Shown here in pieces: positions 9,819-17,925 of a stretch of DNA of 64,000 bases. The notes beneath the pieces are model-generated. The model was not told the DNA's origin. It saw only the letters and a list, made by a program, of their open reading frames with translations, and made no database searches. The stretch's first letter is position 1. Each line of letters starts with the position of its first letter. The stretch is from Bradyrhizobium canariense (GTDB lineage Bacteria > Pseudomonadota > Alphaproteobacteria > Rhizobiales > Xanthobacteraceae): assembly GCF_900105125.1 (NCBI RefSeq), contig NZ_LT629750.1, positions 1,860,001 to 1,924,000 of the forward strand, in the 5' to 3' direction. The position numbers were made by a program, and so were the translations under genes.

Positions 9819-11102
9819 ATGATCTCGAATTGGCTGTCGGCCGCCCTCGCCCGCCGAAACATTCACTACGGCTGGGTGATGGTCGGTGTGACATTTCTGA
9901 CCGCGCTGGTCAGCGCCGGCGCGGTCGGCGCGCCCGGCGTGTTCATCGTGCCCCTGCAAAAGGAATTCGGCTGGACCACCGCACAGATTTCCTCGGCGCT
10001 GTCGATCCGCTTCATGCTGTTCGGGCTGATGGCGCCGTTCGCAGCCGCGCTGATGAACCGCTACGGCCTGCGCAACGTGACGCTGTCGGCGCTGCTGATC
10101 GTGGTGACGGCGCTGGTGCTGTCGCTCGGAATGACCGAGGTCTGGCAATTGATGCTGCTATGGGGCGTCGTGGTCGGCATCGGCACCGGCATGACCGCGC
10201 TGGTGCTGGGCGCGACCGTTGCCGCGCGCTGGTTCACGGACCGGCGCGGACTGGTGGTGGGTATTCTGACCGCGAGTGCGGCGACCGGACAGTTGGTGTT
10301 CCTGCCGCTGCTGGCGAGCCTGACCGAGCGGATGGGCTGGCGAACCGGCCTCGGGCTGATGTGCGTGATGCTGGGCGTCGCGGCGTTCGCGGTGCTGATG
10401 GTGATGCGCGATCGCCCTGGTGATGTGGGCTTGCGGCCGTTCGGCGACGAGGGCACCCAACCGCTGCCGGCGCCGGCGCCAAACAATGCGCCCATTATGG
10501 CCGCGGCGCTCGGCACGCTGCGCGATGCGGCCAAAACCCGCGCGTTCTGGATTCTGTTTGCGACCTTCTTCATCTGCGGCGCCAGCACCAATGGCCTGGT
10601 CCAGGTCCATCTGATTCCGATGTGCCTCGATTTCGGCATTCCGCAGGTGCAGGCGGCGAGCCTGCTCGCTGCCATGGGCATCTTCGATTTCTTCGGCACC
10701 ATTGCCTCGGGCTGGCTGTCGGACCGCTACGACAACCGGTATCTGCTGTTCTGGTATTACGGGTTGCGCGGCCTGTCGCTGGTGTCGCTGCCGTTCACCG
10801 ACTTCTCGTTCTACGGCCTGTCGCTGTTTGCGATGTTCTATGGGCTGGACTGGATCGCGACCGTGCCGCCGACGGTGCGGCTGACCGCGCAACGGTTCGG
10901 GCCGGAGCGCGCCAATCTGGTGTTTGGCTGGATTTTCGCGGGCCATCAATTGGGCGCGGCCACCGCGGCATTCGGCGCCGGCCTGTCGCGAACCCTGCTC
11001 GCGACCTATCTGCCGGCGTTCTTCGTCGCCGGCGCGCTGTGCATCATCGCGTCGTTGATGGTGCTCGGCATGGCACGGCAGCCGAAGCCGGTGACGGCGT
11101 GA
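9819..11102 (+). CDS. MFS transporter
   Basis: A 427-residue membrane protein with about twelve hydrophobic segments, an N-terminal HYGWVMVGVTFL helix and an RYGLRNVT loop after helix 2. The second half begins after a hydrophilic central loop near residues 200-225 rich in proline and alanine. The pattern fits the monocarboxylate/oxalate-formate-like major facilitator group. GAGG lies upstream of the ATG. It follows the thiolase gene by 116 bp and may import an organic acid used by the neighbouring pathways; no substrate can be named. Confidence 0.88.
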   Translation: MISNWLSAALARRNIHYGWVMVGVTFLTALVSAGAVGAPGVFIVPLQKEFGWTTAQISSALSIRFMLFGLMAPFAAALMNRYGLRNVTLSALLIVVTALVLSLGMTEVWQLMLLWGVVVGIGTGMTALVLGATVAARWFTDRRGLVVGILTASAATGQLVFLPLLASLTERMGWRTGLGLMCVMLGVAAFAVLMVMRDRPGDVGLRPFGDEGTQPLPAPAPNNAPIMAAALGTLRDAAKTRAFWILFATFFICGASTNGLVQVHLIPMCLDFGIPQVQAASLLAAMGIFDFFGTIASGWLSDRYDNRYLLFWYYGLRGLSLVSLPFTDFSFYGLSLFAMFYGLDWIATVPPTVRLTAQRFGPERANLVFGWIFAGHQLGAATAAFGAGLSRTLLATYLPAFFVAGALCIIASLMVLGMARQPKPVTA

Positions 11103-11146
11103 CCTAGCGGCGCCAGACCAGACGACTAATCACGGCACTTTCTCCA

Positions 11147-11237
11147 CGTCATGCCCGGGCTTGTCCCGGGCATCTACGTCTTTCTTAAATGCTGCTTGCT
11201 GAAGACGTGGATGGCCGGGACAAGCCCGGCCATGACG
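11147..11237. repeat. Long inverted repeat, CGTCATGCCCGGGC type
   Basis: Two 36-bp arms (11147-11182 and 11202-11237) pair with about three mismatches around an 18-bp spacer. Each arm itself holds a GC-rich hairpin. It sits between two convergent genes, where it could act as a transcription terminator on both strands, and it looks like a dispersed palindromic repeat. Confidence 0.75.
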
Positions 11238-11277
11238 ATAAACCAACAGAGGTATGTTATTTCTTTGCGAGCAAGAA

Positions 11278-12837
11278 CTACGGCCTGATCGTCATGTTGG
11301 TCGCGGGACCGGGCGTGCGGATCGGCTCGGCGAGGCGGGCGAATTCGCACAGCAGCGAGCGGGTCTTGCGCGGGTCGATGATCTCCTCGACCCAGAATTT
11401 TTCGGCCGAGCGGAACGGCGAGCGCAGCTTGTTGAGGCGGTCTTCGATCTCTTTCAGCTTAGCGGCCGGATCTTCGGCGGCGTCGATGTCGGCGCGATAG
11501 GCCGCCTCGATGCCGCCTTCCAGCGGCAATGAGCCCCAATACGCCGATGGCCAGGCGTAGCGGATCGAGAACCGGTCGGCCGGCTGATGCACGACGCCGG
11601 CAACGCCGAAGGAATTGCGCACGATAATCGTGCACCAGGGCACGGTGGTCTGGTTGACCGCGGCCATCGCGCGCACGCCGTGGCGGATGGTGGCGGCTTT
11701 CTCGGCCTCAAGCCCGATCATGAAGCCCGGGCAATCCATCAGATAAACAACGGGCAGATGGAAGGTCTCGGCGAAATCGACCCAGCGCACCACCTTCTGA
11801 CAGGCTTCCGCGGTCCACGATCCGCCATAGTGAAAGGGATCGCTGGCGAGCAACAGCACCGCGCGGCCTTCGAGCCGCGCCAGACCGACGATCATCGGGC
11901 GGCCGAAATTGGCGTTCACCTCGAAGAAAGAGCCCTTGTCGACGACGGCCTCGATGATGGGACGCATCTTGTAGACCTGCCGGCGGCTGCGCGGCACCGC
12001 CTTCATCAGCGATTCCTCTGATCGTTCCGGATCGTCGTCGCATGGAATTGTCGGCGGCAGTTCGTAGACCGACGACGGCAAATAAGACAGGAAACGCCGC
12101 GCGCAGGCGAACGCCTCTTCCTCGGTATCGACGGCATGATCGATGCCGCCAGCGCGGGTCTGGATATCAGCGCCGCCAAGCTCCTGCTTGGTGAGATCCT
12201 GGCCAAGGCGTTTCACGACCGGCGGGCCGGCGACAAACATCGCCGAGCTCTTGGTCATGACCGAATAATGACTGGCCGCCAGCCGCGCGGCGCCAAGACC
12301 GGCGACAGAACCGAGGCCGAGGCCCACCACCGGCACGCGGGCCATGTTGGCCGTCGTGTACCAGTACCAGCGCGTGCCGCCGATGCCGCCGGGCAGATTG
12401 GCGGCGCCCTTGGTCTCGATGGTTTTCACCGAACCGCCGCCGCCGGAGCCTTCGATCACGCGAATGATCGGCAGGCGGAAATCATGCGCCATCTCCTCGG
12501 CCATCAGCGGTTTCGCCGAGATCGAGGCATCGGCGGAGCCGCCGCGCACGGTGAAATCGTCGCCGACCACGACCACCGGCCGGCCGTCGATCTTGCCGCG
12601 ACCGAACACGCAATTGGCCGGCGTCAGCTGTTTGAGTTCGCCGTGCTCATCATATTCGGCGATACCGGAGATCGCGCCGATCTCATGAAAACTTTTCTGG
12701 TCGATCAGTTTGTCGATACGCTCACGAACGGTAAGCCGGCCCTGGTCGCGCTGCCGCTTGACCTTGTCAACGCCTCCCATCTCGCGTGCGAAGGCTTCGC
12801 GCCGCGCGAGGTCGTCGAGCTCCGGCTTCCAGTTCAT
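11278..12837 (-). CDS. Acyl-CoA carboxylase, carboxyltransferase (beta) subunit
   Basis: A 519-residue carboxyltransferase of the PccB/MccB superfamily that moves carboxylate from biotin to an acyl-CoA. The N-terminal half carries the acyl-CoA oxyanion segment around IEGSGGGGSVKT (about 132-143) and a long AGLGAARLAASHY region; the C-terminal half carries FHYGGSWTAEA and CPGFMIGLEAEK for carboxybiotin binding. A strong GGAGG lies six bases before the ATG. The start lies inside the 3' end of the upstream IclR gene (71-bp overlap). No biotin carboxylase is nearby; the small biotin carrier at 13897 is the only partner seen. Substrate is unknown. Confidence 0.92.
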   Translation of the reverse strand: MNWKPELDDLARREAFAREMGGVDKVKRQRDQGRLTVRERIDKLIDQKSFHEIGAISGIAEYDEHGELKQLTPANCVFGRGKIDGRPVVVVGDDFTVRGGSADASISAKPLMAEEMAHDFRLPIIRVIEGSGGGGSVKTIETKGAANLPGGIGGTRWYWYTTANMARVPVVGLGLGSVAGLGAARLAASHYSVMTKSSAMFVAGPPVVKRLGQDLTKQELGGADIQTRAGGIDHAVDTEEEAFACARRFLSYLPSSVYELPPTIPCDDDPERSEESLMKAVPRSRRQVYKMRPIIEAVVDKGSFFEVNANFGRPMIVGLARLEGRAVLLLASDPFHYGGSWTAEACQKVVRWVDFAETFHLPVVYLMDCPGFMIGLEAEKAATIRHGVRAMAAVNQTTVPWCTIIVRNSFGVAGVVHQPADRFSIRYAWPSAYWGSLPLEGGIEAAYRADIDAAEDPAAKLKEIEDRLNKLRSPFRSAEKFWVEEIIDPRKTRSLLCEFARLAEPIRTPGPATNMTIRP

Positions 12838-13741
12838 TCGTATCCTCCGTCTTGACGATTTTATTATTGTGGGTCGGGACCGGAAGCGGCTTGCTCTCCA
12901 TCCGATTACTGAAAATATCTCCGTCGGTGCCCTCCAGCAGGGCGCCGACCGCGACGCTCAGCTCCAACAGCCGCGGCGCGACCTCCTTGTGCAATCGCGC
13001 CTCGTCATACATCGCCGACAGCAGACCGATCGTGACCACCACGAAGGTCTGATATTGCGGCGACCACACCGGCACGGCGAGGCCATTGATATGCGGGCTC
13101 CATAACCCGCAGACAACGACATAGCCATGCTCGCGCAGGCTCCGCCGGTTGTCCTCGATCCGAGGCCGGAGCAATTTGGCGCCTTCGGGAATTTCGCGTT
13201 CCATCTCCGCCAGCAAGGCGTCGCCGACATCGGCGTCGAGCGCGGCCGTATAGGCGTGGCCGGCGGCGGTGCTGGCCATGGCGATGCGGCTGCCGGTCCC
13301 CTCGTGCAGACCGAGCGCATTCGCGGCACGGCCATGCTCGAGATAGACCAGATGAAAACGATCGGGGATGACGAAGCCGACGGTGCCCGGCAATTGCTCG
13401 GCCACATCCTGCAGCCGTTGCCGGATCAGGTTGCGCAGTTGCAAGCCGCGCATCATCGAGGTGCTCATGGCGACCGCGCTGGGACCGATGCGGTATTTCT
13501 GGTCGCGCGGCAGATAGACCAGTTGGCCCATCCGCGTCAGCGTGTGCGTCAGCCGCGACACCGTCGATCGCGGCAGCCCGCAGCGATTGGAGATTTCGAG
13601 ATTGCCGAGCCGGGCCTCATGGCCCTCGAAGCAGCGCAACACGTCGAAAGCACGCGACACCACCTGGATCACGTCGCCCTCGCCCGCCAGATCGCTGGCC
13701 AGCATTCCCTGTTTACTGAGCCGCTCCGAGCGTCGTCCCAT
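12767..13741 (-). CDS. IclR-family transcriptional regulator
   Basis: A 324-residue regulator with an N-terminal winged helix-turn-helix (about 27-90, including RCGLPRSTVSRLTHTL) and the IclR effector domain up to about residue 270. The last 50 residues, starting near TDGDIFSNRMESK, are a low-complexity tail that runs into the carboxyltransferase gene in another frame. A CGGAG site precedes the ATG. It is divergent from the biotin-carrier gene and upstream of the carboxyltransferase gene, so it probably controls both; palindromes just upstream are candidate operators. Confidence 0.9.
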   Translation of the reverse strand: MGRRSERLSKQGMLASDLAGEGDVIQVVSRAFDVLRCFEGHEARLGNLEISNRCGLPRSTVSRLTHTLTRMGQLVYLPRDQKYRIGPSAVAMSTSMMRGLQLRNLIRQRLQDVAEQLPGTVGFVIPDRFHLVYLEHGRAANALGLHEGTGSRIAMASTAAGHAYTAALDADVGDALLAEMEREIPEGAKLLRPRIEDNRRSLREHGYVVVCGLWSPHINGLAVPVWSPQYQTFVVVTIGLLSAMYDEARLHKEVAPRLLELSVAVGALLEGTDGDIFSNRMESKPLPVPTHNNKIVKTEDTNELEAGARRPRAARSLRTRDGRR

Positions 13742-13752
13742 GCCGCACTCCG

Positions 13753-13777
13753 TTCCGCCCTACGGAATAAAATTCCG
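13753..13777. promoter_or_regulatory. Candidate IclR operator (overlapping palindromes)
   Basis: TTCCG-ccctа-type and CGGAAT-aaa-ATTCCG dyads share their central half: 13753-13757 pairs with 13763-13767, and 13763-13768 pairs perfectly with 13772-13777. The 15-bp inner palindrome has the size typical of IclR-family sites and starts 12 bp upstream of the regulator's ATG, in the divergent promoter region. Confidence 0.5.
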
Positions 13778-13793
13778 CTTGCAGAACAAGCTA

Positions 13794-13810
13794 CCTCAGG
13801 CAATCTGAGG
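13794..13810. promoter_or_regulatory. Inverted repeat CCTCAG-N5-CTGAGG
   Basis: A perfect six-base dyad with a five-base spacer between the IclR and biotin-carrier genes. It may be a second regulatory site or part of the leader of the carrier gene. Confidence 0.3.
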
Positions 13811-13896
13811 CCACAACAGTAAGCCGAGGGCGCCCGCCCTTCGCGATGCGCGCATCTGGACGGTGCGTGCGCGCGGCGGCTGTCCCGGAGATTGGT

Positions 13897-14118
13897 ATGC
13901 CAGACATCAAGATTGTGACCGAGGTAGCGGGCCGTGTCTGCGCATTGCCGGTCGAGATCGGGGGCAGCGTCGGAGACGGCGACGACATCGCCTTCGTCGA
14001 AGCCATGAAGATGGAAATCCCGGTCGCTTCGCCTGCTTCCGGCAAGATCAAGTCCATTCTCGTCAAAATCGACGATGTCGTCGCTGAAGGACAGGTCGTC
14101 GCGATCATCGAGACCTGA
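13897..14118 (+). CDS. Small biotin carboxyl carrier protein
   Basis: A 73-residue stand-alone biotinyl domain. The biotinylation site is the lysine of EAMKMEIPV, in the standard hairpin turn, flanked by the PVEIGGSVGDGD and KIDDVVAEGQ strands. The start MPDIKIVTEV was chosen because GGAG lies seven bases upstream and the domain begins there; the 17 codons further upstream are arginine-rich and unlike the family. It probably carries carboxybiotin for the neighbouring carboxyltransferase. Size resembles the short carriers of multi-subunit acyl-CoA carboxylases, not AccB. Confidence 0.88.
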   Translation: MPDIKIVTEVAGRVCALPVEIGGSVGDGDDIAFVEAMKMEIPVASPASGKIKSILVKIDDVVAEGQVVAIIET

Positions 14119-14242
14119 ACCTCTCGTTTCAGCACATGATCAGAGCGCGCTGCCGCGAATAAAGGCGGCCGAACAGGTTTCAGCGTTTGCCGATGCGACG
14201 TAAAATCCGGTGGCGCGAAACAGTCGCGCGGCAGGACAAGCC

Positions 14243-16102
14243 ATGAACATCTTGCGATCGGCCACGATTCCACACCCGAACAATTGGGCTGGCGCCAAAC
14301 CACCTTTGCTGCGGTTCCTCGACCGCTGTCACGCCGACTTTGCCGCGGAGAGCGGCGGCGCCGTGGCCGACTACATCCCCGAACTGGGCAAGGCCGATCC
14401 CGATCATTTCGGCATCAGCCTCGCCACCATCGATGGGCATGTCTACGAGGTCGGCGATACCCGCATCCCCTTTACGATCCAGTCGATGTCGAAACCGTTC
14501 GTGTTCGCGCTGGCGCTGGACACGCTTGGCGCGGCACGCGTGGAATCCGCGATCGGTGTCGAACCGTCAGGTGATCCCTTCAATTCGATCCGGCTCAATT
14601 CCGAGAACCATCCCTTCAATCCGATGGTCAACGCCGGCGCGATCGCCTGCTCCGGCCTGATCCACGAAGCCAAGGGCGGCGGTGCGTTCGAATATATCCG
14701 CCAGGCGCTGGGGCGGTTTGCCGGACGCGAGCTTGACGTCGACGAGGCGGTCTATGCTTCCGAAAGCGCGACCGGCGACCGCAACCGCGCGATCGGCTAT
14801 CTCCTGCGCAATTCCGACGTCATCAAGGACAATGTGAGCGAGGTGCTGGATGTCTATTTCCGCCAATGCTCGATCCAGGTGACCGCGCGCGATACCGCCG
14901 TGATGGCGGCCACGCTCGCCAATCGCGGCATCAATCCCGTCACCGGCGAGCACGTCATGACCCCCTATGCGATCTCGCGAACGCTTTCGGTGATGACCAG
15001 CTCCGGCATGTACGACTTTGCCGGCGAATGGATCTATCGCGTCGGCATCCCTGCCAAAAGCGGCGTCGGCGGCGGGATTCTGGCGGCGCTGCCGGCGCGG
15101 CTCGGGCTCGGCAGCTACTCGCCCTGGCTCGACAAACACGGCAACAGCGTACGCGGTGTCAAAGTCTGCGAGGCGCTGTCATCGCATTACGATCTGCACA
15201 TGCTCAACCGCAGCGACAATGCGCGCAACAGCATCATTGCCGACTACAACATCGGAAAGAGCCCGTCGCGACGCAGCCGCCGAGCGCATGAGCGAAAAAT
15301 CCTGGCCGCGCATCATCAGGATGTGCGCGTCTTCGAACTGGTCGGCACGTTGTCGCTGGCCAATGTCGACTATGTTTCCCGTCAACTGGCGGCGAAGCCG
15401 CGCCCGCAACTCGTTATCTTCGACCTGCGCCGCGTCGCATCGATCACCCGCGCCGGCGCCCGGCTGCTGGCCGAGGAATTCCACGAACTGGCGCACTTTC
15501 ACGTCACCGTCATTCTGTCGGGCATCAAGCGCTCGTCGGTGGATTGGAAAGCTATTGGCGAATGGACCGAAGGTCTCTCCAATCTGCGCAACTTCTATTT
15601 GCTCGATACCGCGATCGAATGGGCCGAAGACCAGGTGGTGTATCGCTACGGCGGCGCGATCGATTTTCTCGAGACCACCGAGCTATCCGAACAGCCGCTG
15701 CTGGCGGGGCTAACCGAGGAAGAGCTGACCGATCTGGCCTCGATCGGTACGCTCAGGACTTACCAGGCAGGCGAGAAAATCGTTGCGGCCGGAGATGCCG
15801 CAACCTCCCTGTTTTTCCTGCGCAGCGGCGTGGTTCACGTGACGTTGCCCGATGGGATCAGGCTGGCGACACTGACGGCAGGAATGGCGTTTGGGGAAAT
15901 GGCGCTGTTGGAGACGCACCGTTCCGCCGACGTGCTCGCCGACATGGCGGCGACGGCTTACGAAGTCCCGATCCGTGATTTTGAGCGCTTCCGCAAACAG
16001 CACCCAAAAGCCGGAGAGCGGGTCATGCGCAATCTCGCACAGCTTCTTGCCGACCGCCTGATTGTTGCCAACGCCAAGGTGAATTTGCTGACGGCGAACT
16101 AG
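14243..16102 (+). CDS. glsA: Glutaminase A fused to STAS and cyclic-nucleotide-binding domains
   Basis: A 619-residue three-domain protein. Residues about 20-310 form a beta-lactamase-like glutaminase that hydrolyses glutamine to glutamate and ammonia: the serine-lysine motif is in IQSMSKPFVF, with NAGAIACSG, ESATGDRNRAIGYL and the C-terminal KSGVGGGI segments present. Residues about 345-440 look like a STAS domain (VFELVGTLSLANVDYV, LVIFDLRRVASI). Residues about 475-600 form a cNMP-binding domain with the phosphate cassette FGEMALLETHRSAD. Ordinary glutaminases stop near 310 residues. AGGACA lies upstream of the chosen ATG; an ATG 11 codons earlier is possible. The fusion suggests control by cyclic nucleotide. 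Confidence 0.92.
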   Translation: MNILRSATIPHPNNWAGAKPPLLRFLDRCHADFAAESGGAVADYIPELGKADPDHFGISLATIDGHVYEVGDTRIPFTIQSMSKPFVFALALDTLGAARVESAIGVEPSGDPFNSIRLNSENHPFNPMVNAGAIACSGLIHEAKGGGAFEYIRQALGRFAGRELDVDEAVYASESATGDRNRAIGYLLRNSDVIKDNVSEVLDVYFRQCSIQVTARDTAVMAATLANRGINPVTGEHVMTPYAISRTLSVMTSSGMYDFAGEWIYRVGIPAKSGVGGGILAALPARLGLGSYSPWLDKHGNSVRGVKVCEALSSHYDLHMLNRSDNARNSIIADYNIGKSPSRRSRRAHERKILAAHHQDVRVFELVGTLSLANVDYVSRQLAAKPRPQLVIFDLRRVASITRAGARLLAEEFHELAHFHVTVILSGIKRSSVDWKAIGEWTEGLSNLRNFYLLDTAIEWAEDQVVYRYGGAIDFLETTELSEQPLLAGLTEEELTDLASIGTLRTYQAGEKIVAAGDAATSLFFLRSGVVHVTLPDGIRLATLTAGMAFGEMALLETHRSADVLADMAATAYEVPIRDFERFRKQHPKAGERVMRNLAQLLADRLIVANAKVNLLTAN

Positions 16103-16818
16103 GAAATAGCAGAGCGCTGCCATTCCATCACGACGAACCATGGCACGCGTCGAAAATCATCACGGCGAGTCCCCTCGCCGGAGACCGGTTCAGGCTCCGA
16201 GAAGAACGTCAGATTCAGACCGCTTTCCAGGAGGGCCGTCATGTAGGCTGCGAGCGGCCGGTGCCAGTTCTCGATGCGTATTCCCGCCCACTCCAGCCAG
16301 AACGGAAACTCATCGAGATAGCAGTCGACCGGGAAGTACAGGTGTCGCCCGTCTTCGTCCTTCACCCATCCCTGCGCGGCACACGCTGAGGTGAAGCCGG
16401 TCAGGTTTGCGATCAGCAGCGAGCCGCCAGGTTTCAGCACCCGCGTCATCTCGCCGATCGCGGTTCTGAAATCGGCGATATCGACAAGTGTGAGATAGCT
16501 GACGACCAGGTCGAAACTTGCGGTTTCGAATTCAAGCCGCTCGGCGCCGCCCGGCCGGTAGTCGCTGGTTGGATCACGCCGCTTTGCAGTCTCGAGCAGC
16601 GGACGGGTCGGATCGATCCCGGTTGCGGTTACGCCGGCGCCCTTGAGCATTCTGCAAAAGCGGCCCTCGCCGCAACCGACATCCAGTGCGGTTCGAAACC
16701 GGCCGGCCGCGACGCGGCTGAGCATGACGGGATCGAGCACATGTTCTCGTGCCCAATCGCCCCGCTCACCCATGGAATCAAGCCATGCCTGTGCTGAGTG
16801 GTCCCAGCCATTATTCAT
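16099..16818 (-). CDS. Class I SAM-dependent methyltransferase
   Basis: A 239-residue methyltransferase with the SAM-binding motif ALDVGCGEGRFCRML near residues 43-57, an acidic GIDPTRPLLE segment as motif II and VLKPGGSLLIANL as the post-motif strand. The C-terminal half is aromatic-rich (PFWLEWAGIRIENWHRP) and may bind the substrate, which is unknown. Its stop overlaps the convergent glutaminase stop by four bases. The start MNNGWDHSAQAW is preferred over an ATG 13 codons upstream because conserved sequence begins there. Confidence 0.85.
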   Translation of the reverse strand: MNNGWDHSAQAWLDSMGERGDWAREHVLDPVMLSRVAAGRFRTALDVGCGEGRFCRMLKGAGVTATGIDPTRPLLETAKRRDPTSDYRPGGAERLEFETASFDLVVSYLTLVDIADFRTAIGEMTRVLKPGGSLLIANLTGFTSACAAQGWVKDEDGRHLYFPVDCYLDEFPFWLEWAGIRIENWHRPLAAYMTALLESGLNLTFFSEPEPVSGEGTRRDDFRRVPWFVVMEWQRSAIS

Positions 16819-16887
16819 GATGACGCGCCTGTCCAATGAACGACAGTATGAAATCAAAACTAAAAATAACGCGAGCGGCCGGGTCGC

Positions 16888-17412
16888 TCAAACCACTTCC
16901 GTCACCGGCTGCAGATCGATGTCGAAGGTCTCCAGGAATTTAGATGTCATGATATAAAAACCGACAGAAAGCTGCAACTCGACCAGCGCCCCCGGCGTCA
17001 GCTTCGCCGCAATGGCATTGAACGTCGCGTCGGTCGGACGGCGTAACTTGACGATCTCGTCCGTGAAAGCCAGTGCCGCGCGCTGCAACTCGTTAAAGCA
17101 CGTCGCGGATTTCCAGTCTTCCAACGCCGCGTTCTGCTCGTCGGTGACGCCGACATTCTTGCCGATGCGCTTGTGCGCAACAATTTCATACGGCGCTTCA
17201 CATAAAATCCCGGTCCGCGTGATCGCAAGCTCGCGCACCACCGGATCAAGTTCGCCCTTGTTACGAATGGCGCCGCCCAGCCGGCAGTACTGTTCAAAAT
17301 AACTTGGCGAATGCGACATCATGCGAAAAATGTTCGCATTGCGGTTCTTGCCGAGGATTTCGCGCGTACGGTCGTTTGCCTTGGCGGGATCGCTGTATTC
17401 AATACGGGCCAT
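16888..17412 (-). CDS. Carboxymuconolactone decarboxylase-family protein
   Basis: A 174-residue all-helical protein of the CMD/AhpD fold. The core is RELAITRTGILCEAPYEIVAHKR in pieces near residues 61-83, with the conserved E-x-x-x-H geometry but only one cysteine, so it lacks the CxxC of the AhpD peroxidases. The C-terminal segment resembles proteins annotated as gamma-carboxymuconolactone decarboxylase-like in catabolic clusters. No function beyond the fold can be assigned. It follows a 70-bp gap after the methyltransferase gene in the same direction. Confidence 0.82.
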   Translation of the reverse strand: MARIEYSDPAKANDRTREILGKNRNANIFRMMSHSPSYFEQYCRLGGAIRNKGELDPVVRELAITRTGILCEAPYEIVAHKRIGKNVGVTDEQNAALEDWKSATCFNELQRAALAFTDEIVKLRRPTDATFNAIAAKLTPGALVELQLSVGFYIMTSKFLETFDIDLQPVTEVV

Positions 17413-17677
17413 AATTCACCTTGGTTTTCCGATATTTATTGTTGGTCTTGTCGAGCGTGGCTCGATGTCAAACTCTATCGATCGACTGACGCAAGAGCAA
17501 CACGAGCGAGTCAAATTGCCGCCGCATTGCTGTTCGACCTTGGCACAGTCGATATTCGCAGAGTGGGGACTCAGTCTAAGCGAATACTCGTCGGTGGGGT
17601 GTTCCGAGTAAAGCACAACTGAGCCATCAGGCCTTCACGGGCCTTGATGGCTTATGCCCGAGTCTAGGGAGTTAGAC

Positions 17678-17779
17678 GTGAAGGAAGCCACCAAGAGGGC
17701 GGCCTCGGAAGCGCTTGCGCAAATGCTGGCGGTGACAGCAATGCTCGTCATCGCCGGCATTATCTTCTACTGGAGGTGA
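17678..17779 (+). CDS. Possible 33-residue membrane protein
   Basis: A GTG-started frame with AGGGAG seven bases upstream encodes a basic amphipathic N-terminus (KEATKRAASEAL) followed by one hydrophobic helix (MLAVTAMLVIAGIIFYW) and a terminal arginine. The good ribosome site and the protein-like composition support it, but no homologue is recognised. It lies alone between two leftward genes and directly before a palindromic repeat. Confidence 0.4.
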   Translation: MKEATKRAASEALAQMLAVTAMLVIAGIIFYWR

Positions 17780-17781
17780 AA

Positions 17782-17912
17782 CCGTCATTGCGAGGCGCAA
17801 ATGGGACATAGCAATTCTGTATTTGTTGCGCGTTTCCGGATTGCTTTGTGGGGCCCGTCATCGGGACGTTCGCGCGACCCGTTGGCACCAACTCTTTCCC
17901 TCGCAATGACGG
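17782..17912. repeat. Palindromic-ended repeat, GTCATTGCGAGG family
   Basis: A 131-bp element with perfect 14-bp terminal inverted repeats, CCGTCATTGCGAGG and CCTCGCAATGACGG. It shares its ends with the element at 32354-32468. It contains no gene and looks like a small dispersed, MITE- or REP-like sequence. Confidence 0.75.
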
Positions 17913-17925
17913 CCCTCAGTGGTCC

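Noticed and set aside
17468..17614. Possible 48-codon plus-strand gene starting MSNSIDRLTQ
   Set aside because: It has only a weak ribosome site and an unconvincing cysteine-rich sequence; no support beyond an open frame.
17623..17651. Hairpin GCCATCAGGCC / GGCCTTGATGGC as terminator
   Set aside because: The stem is bulged and neither strand has a T-run; it could be structural but is not supported as a terminator.
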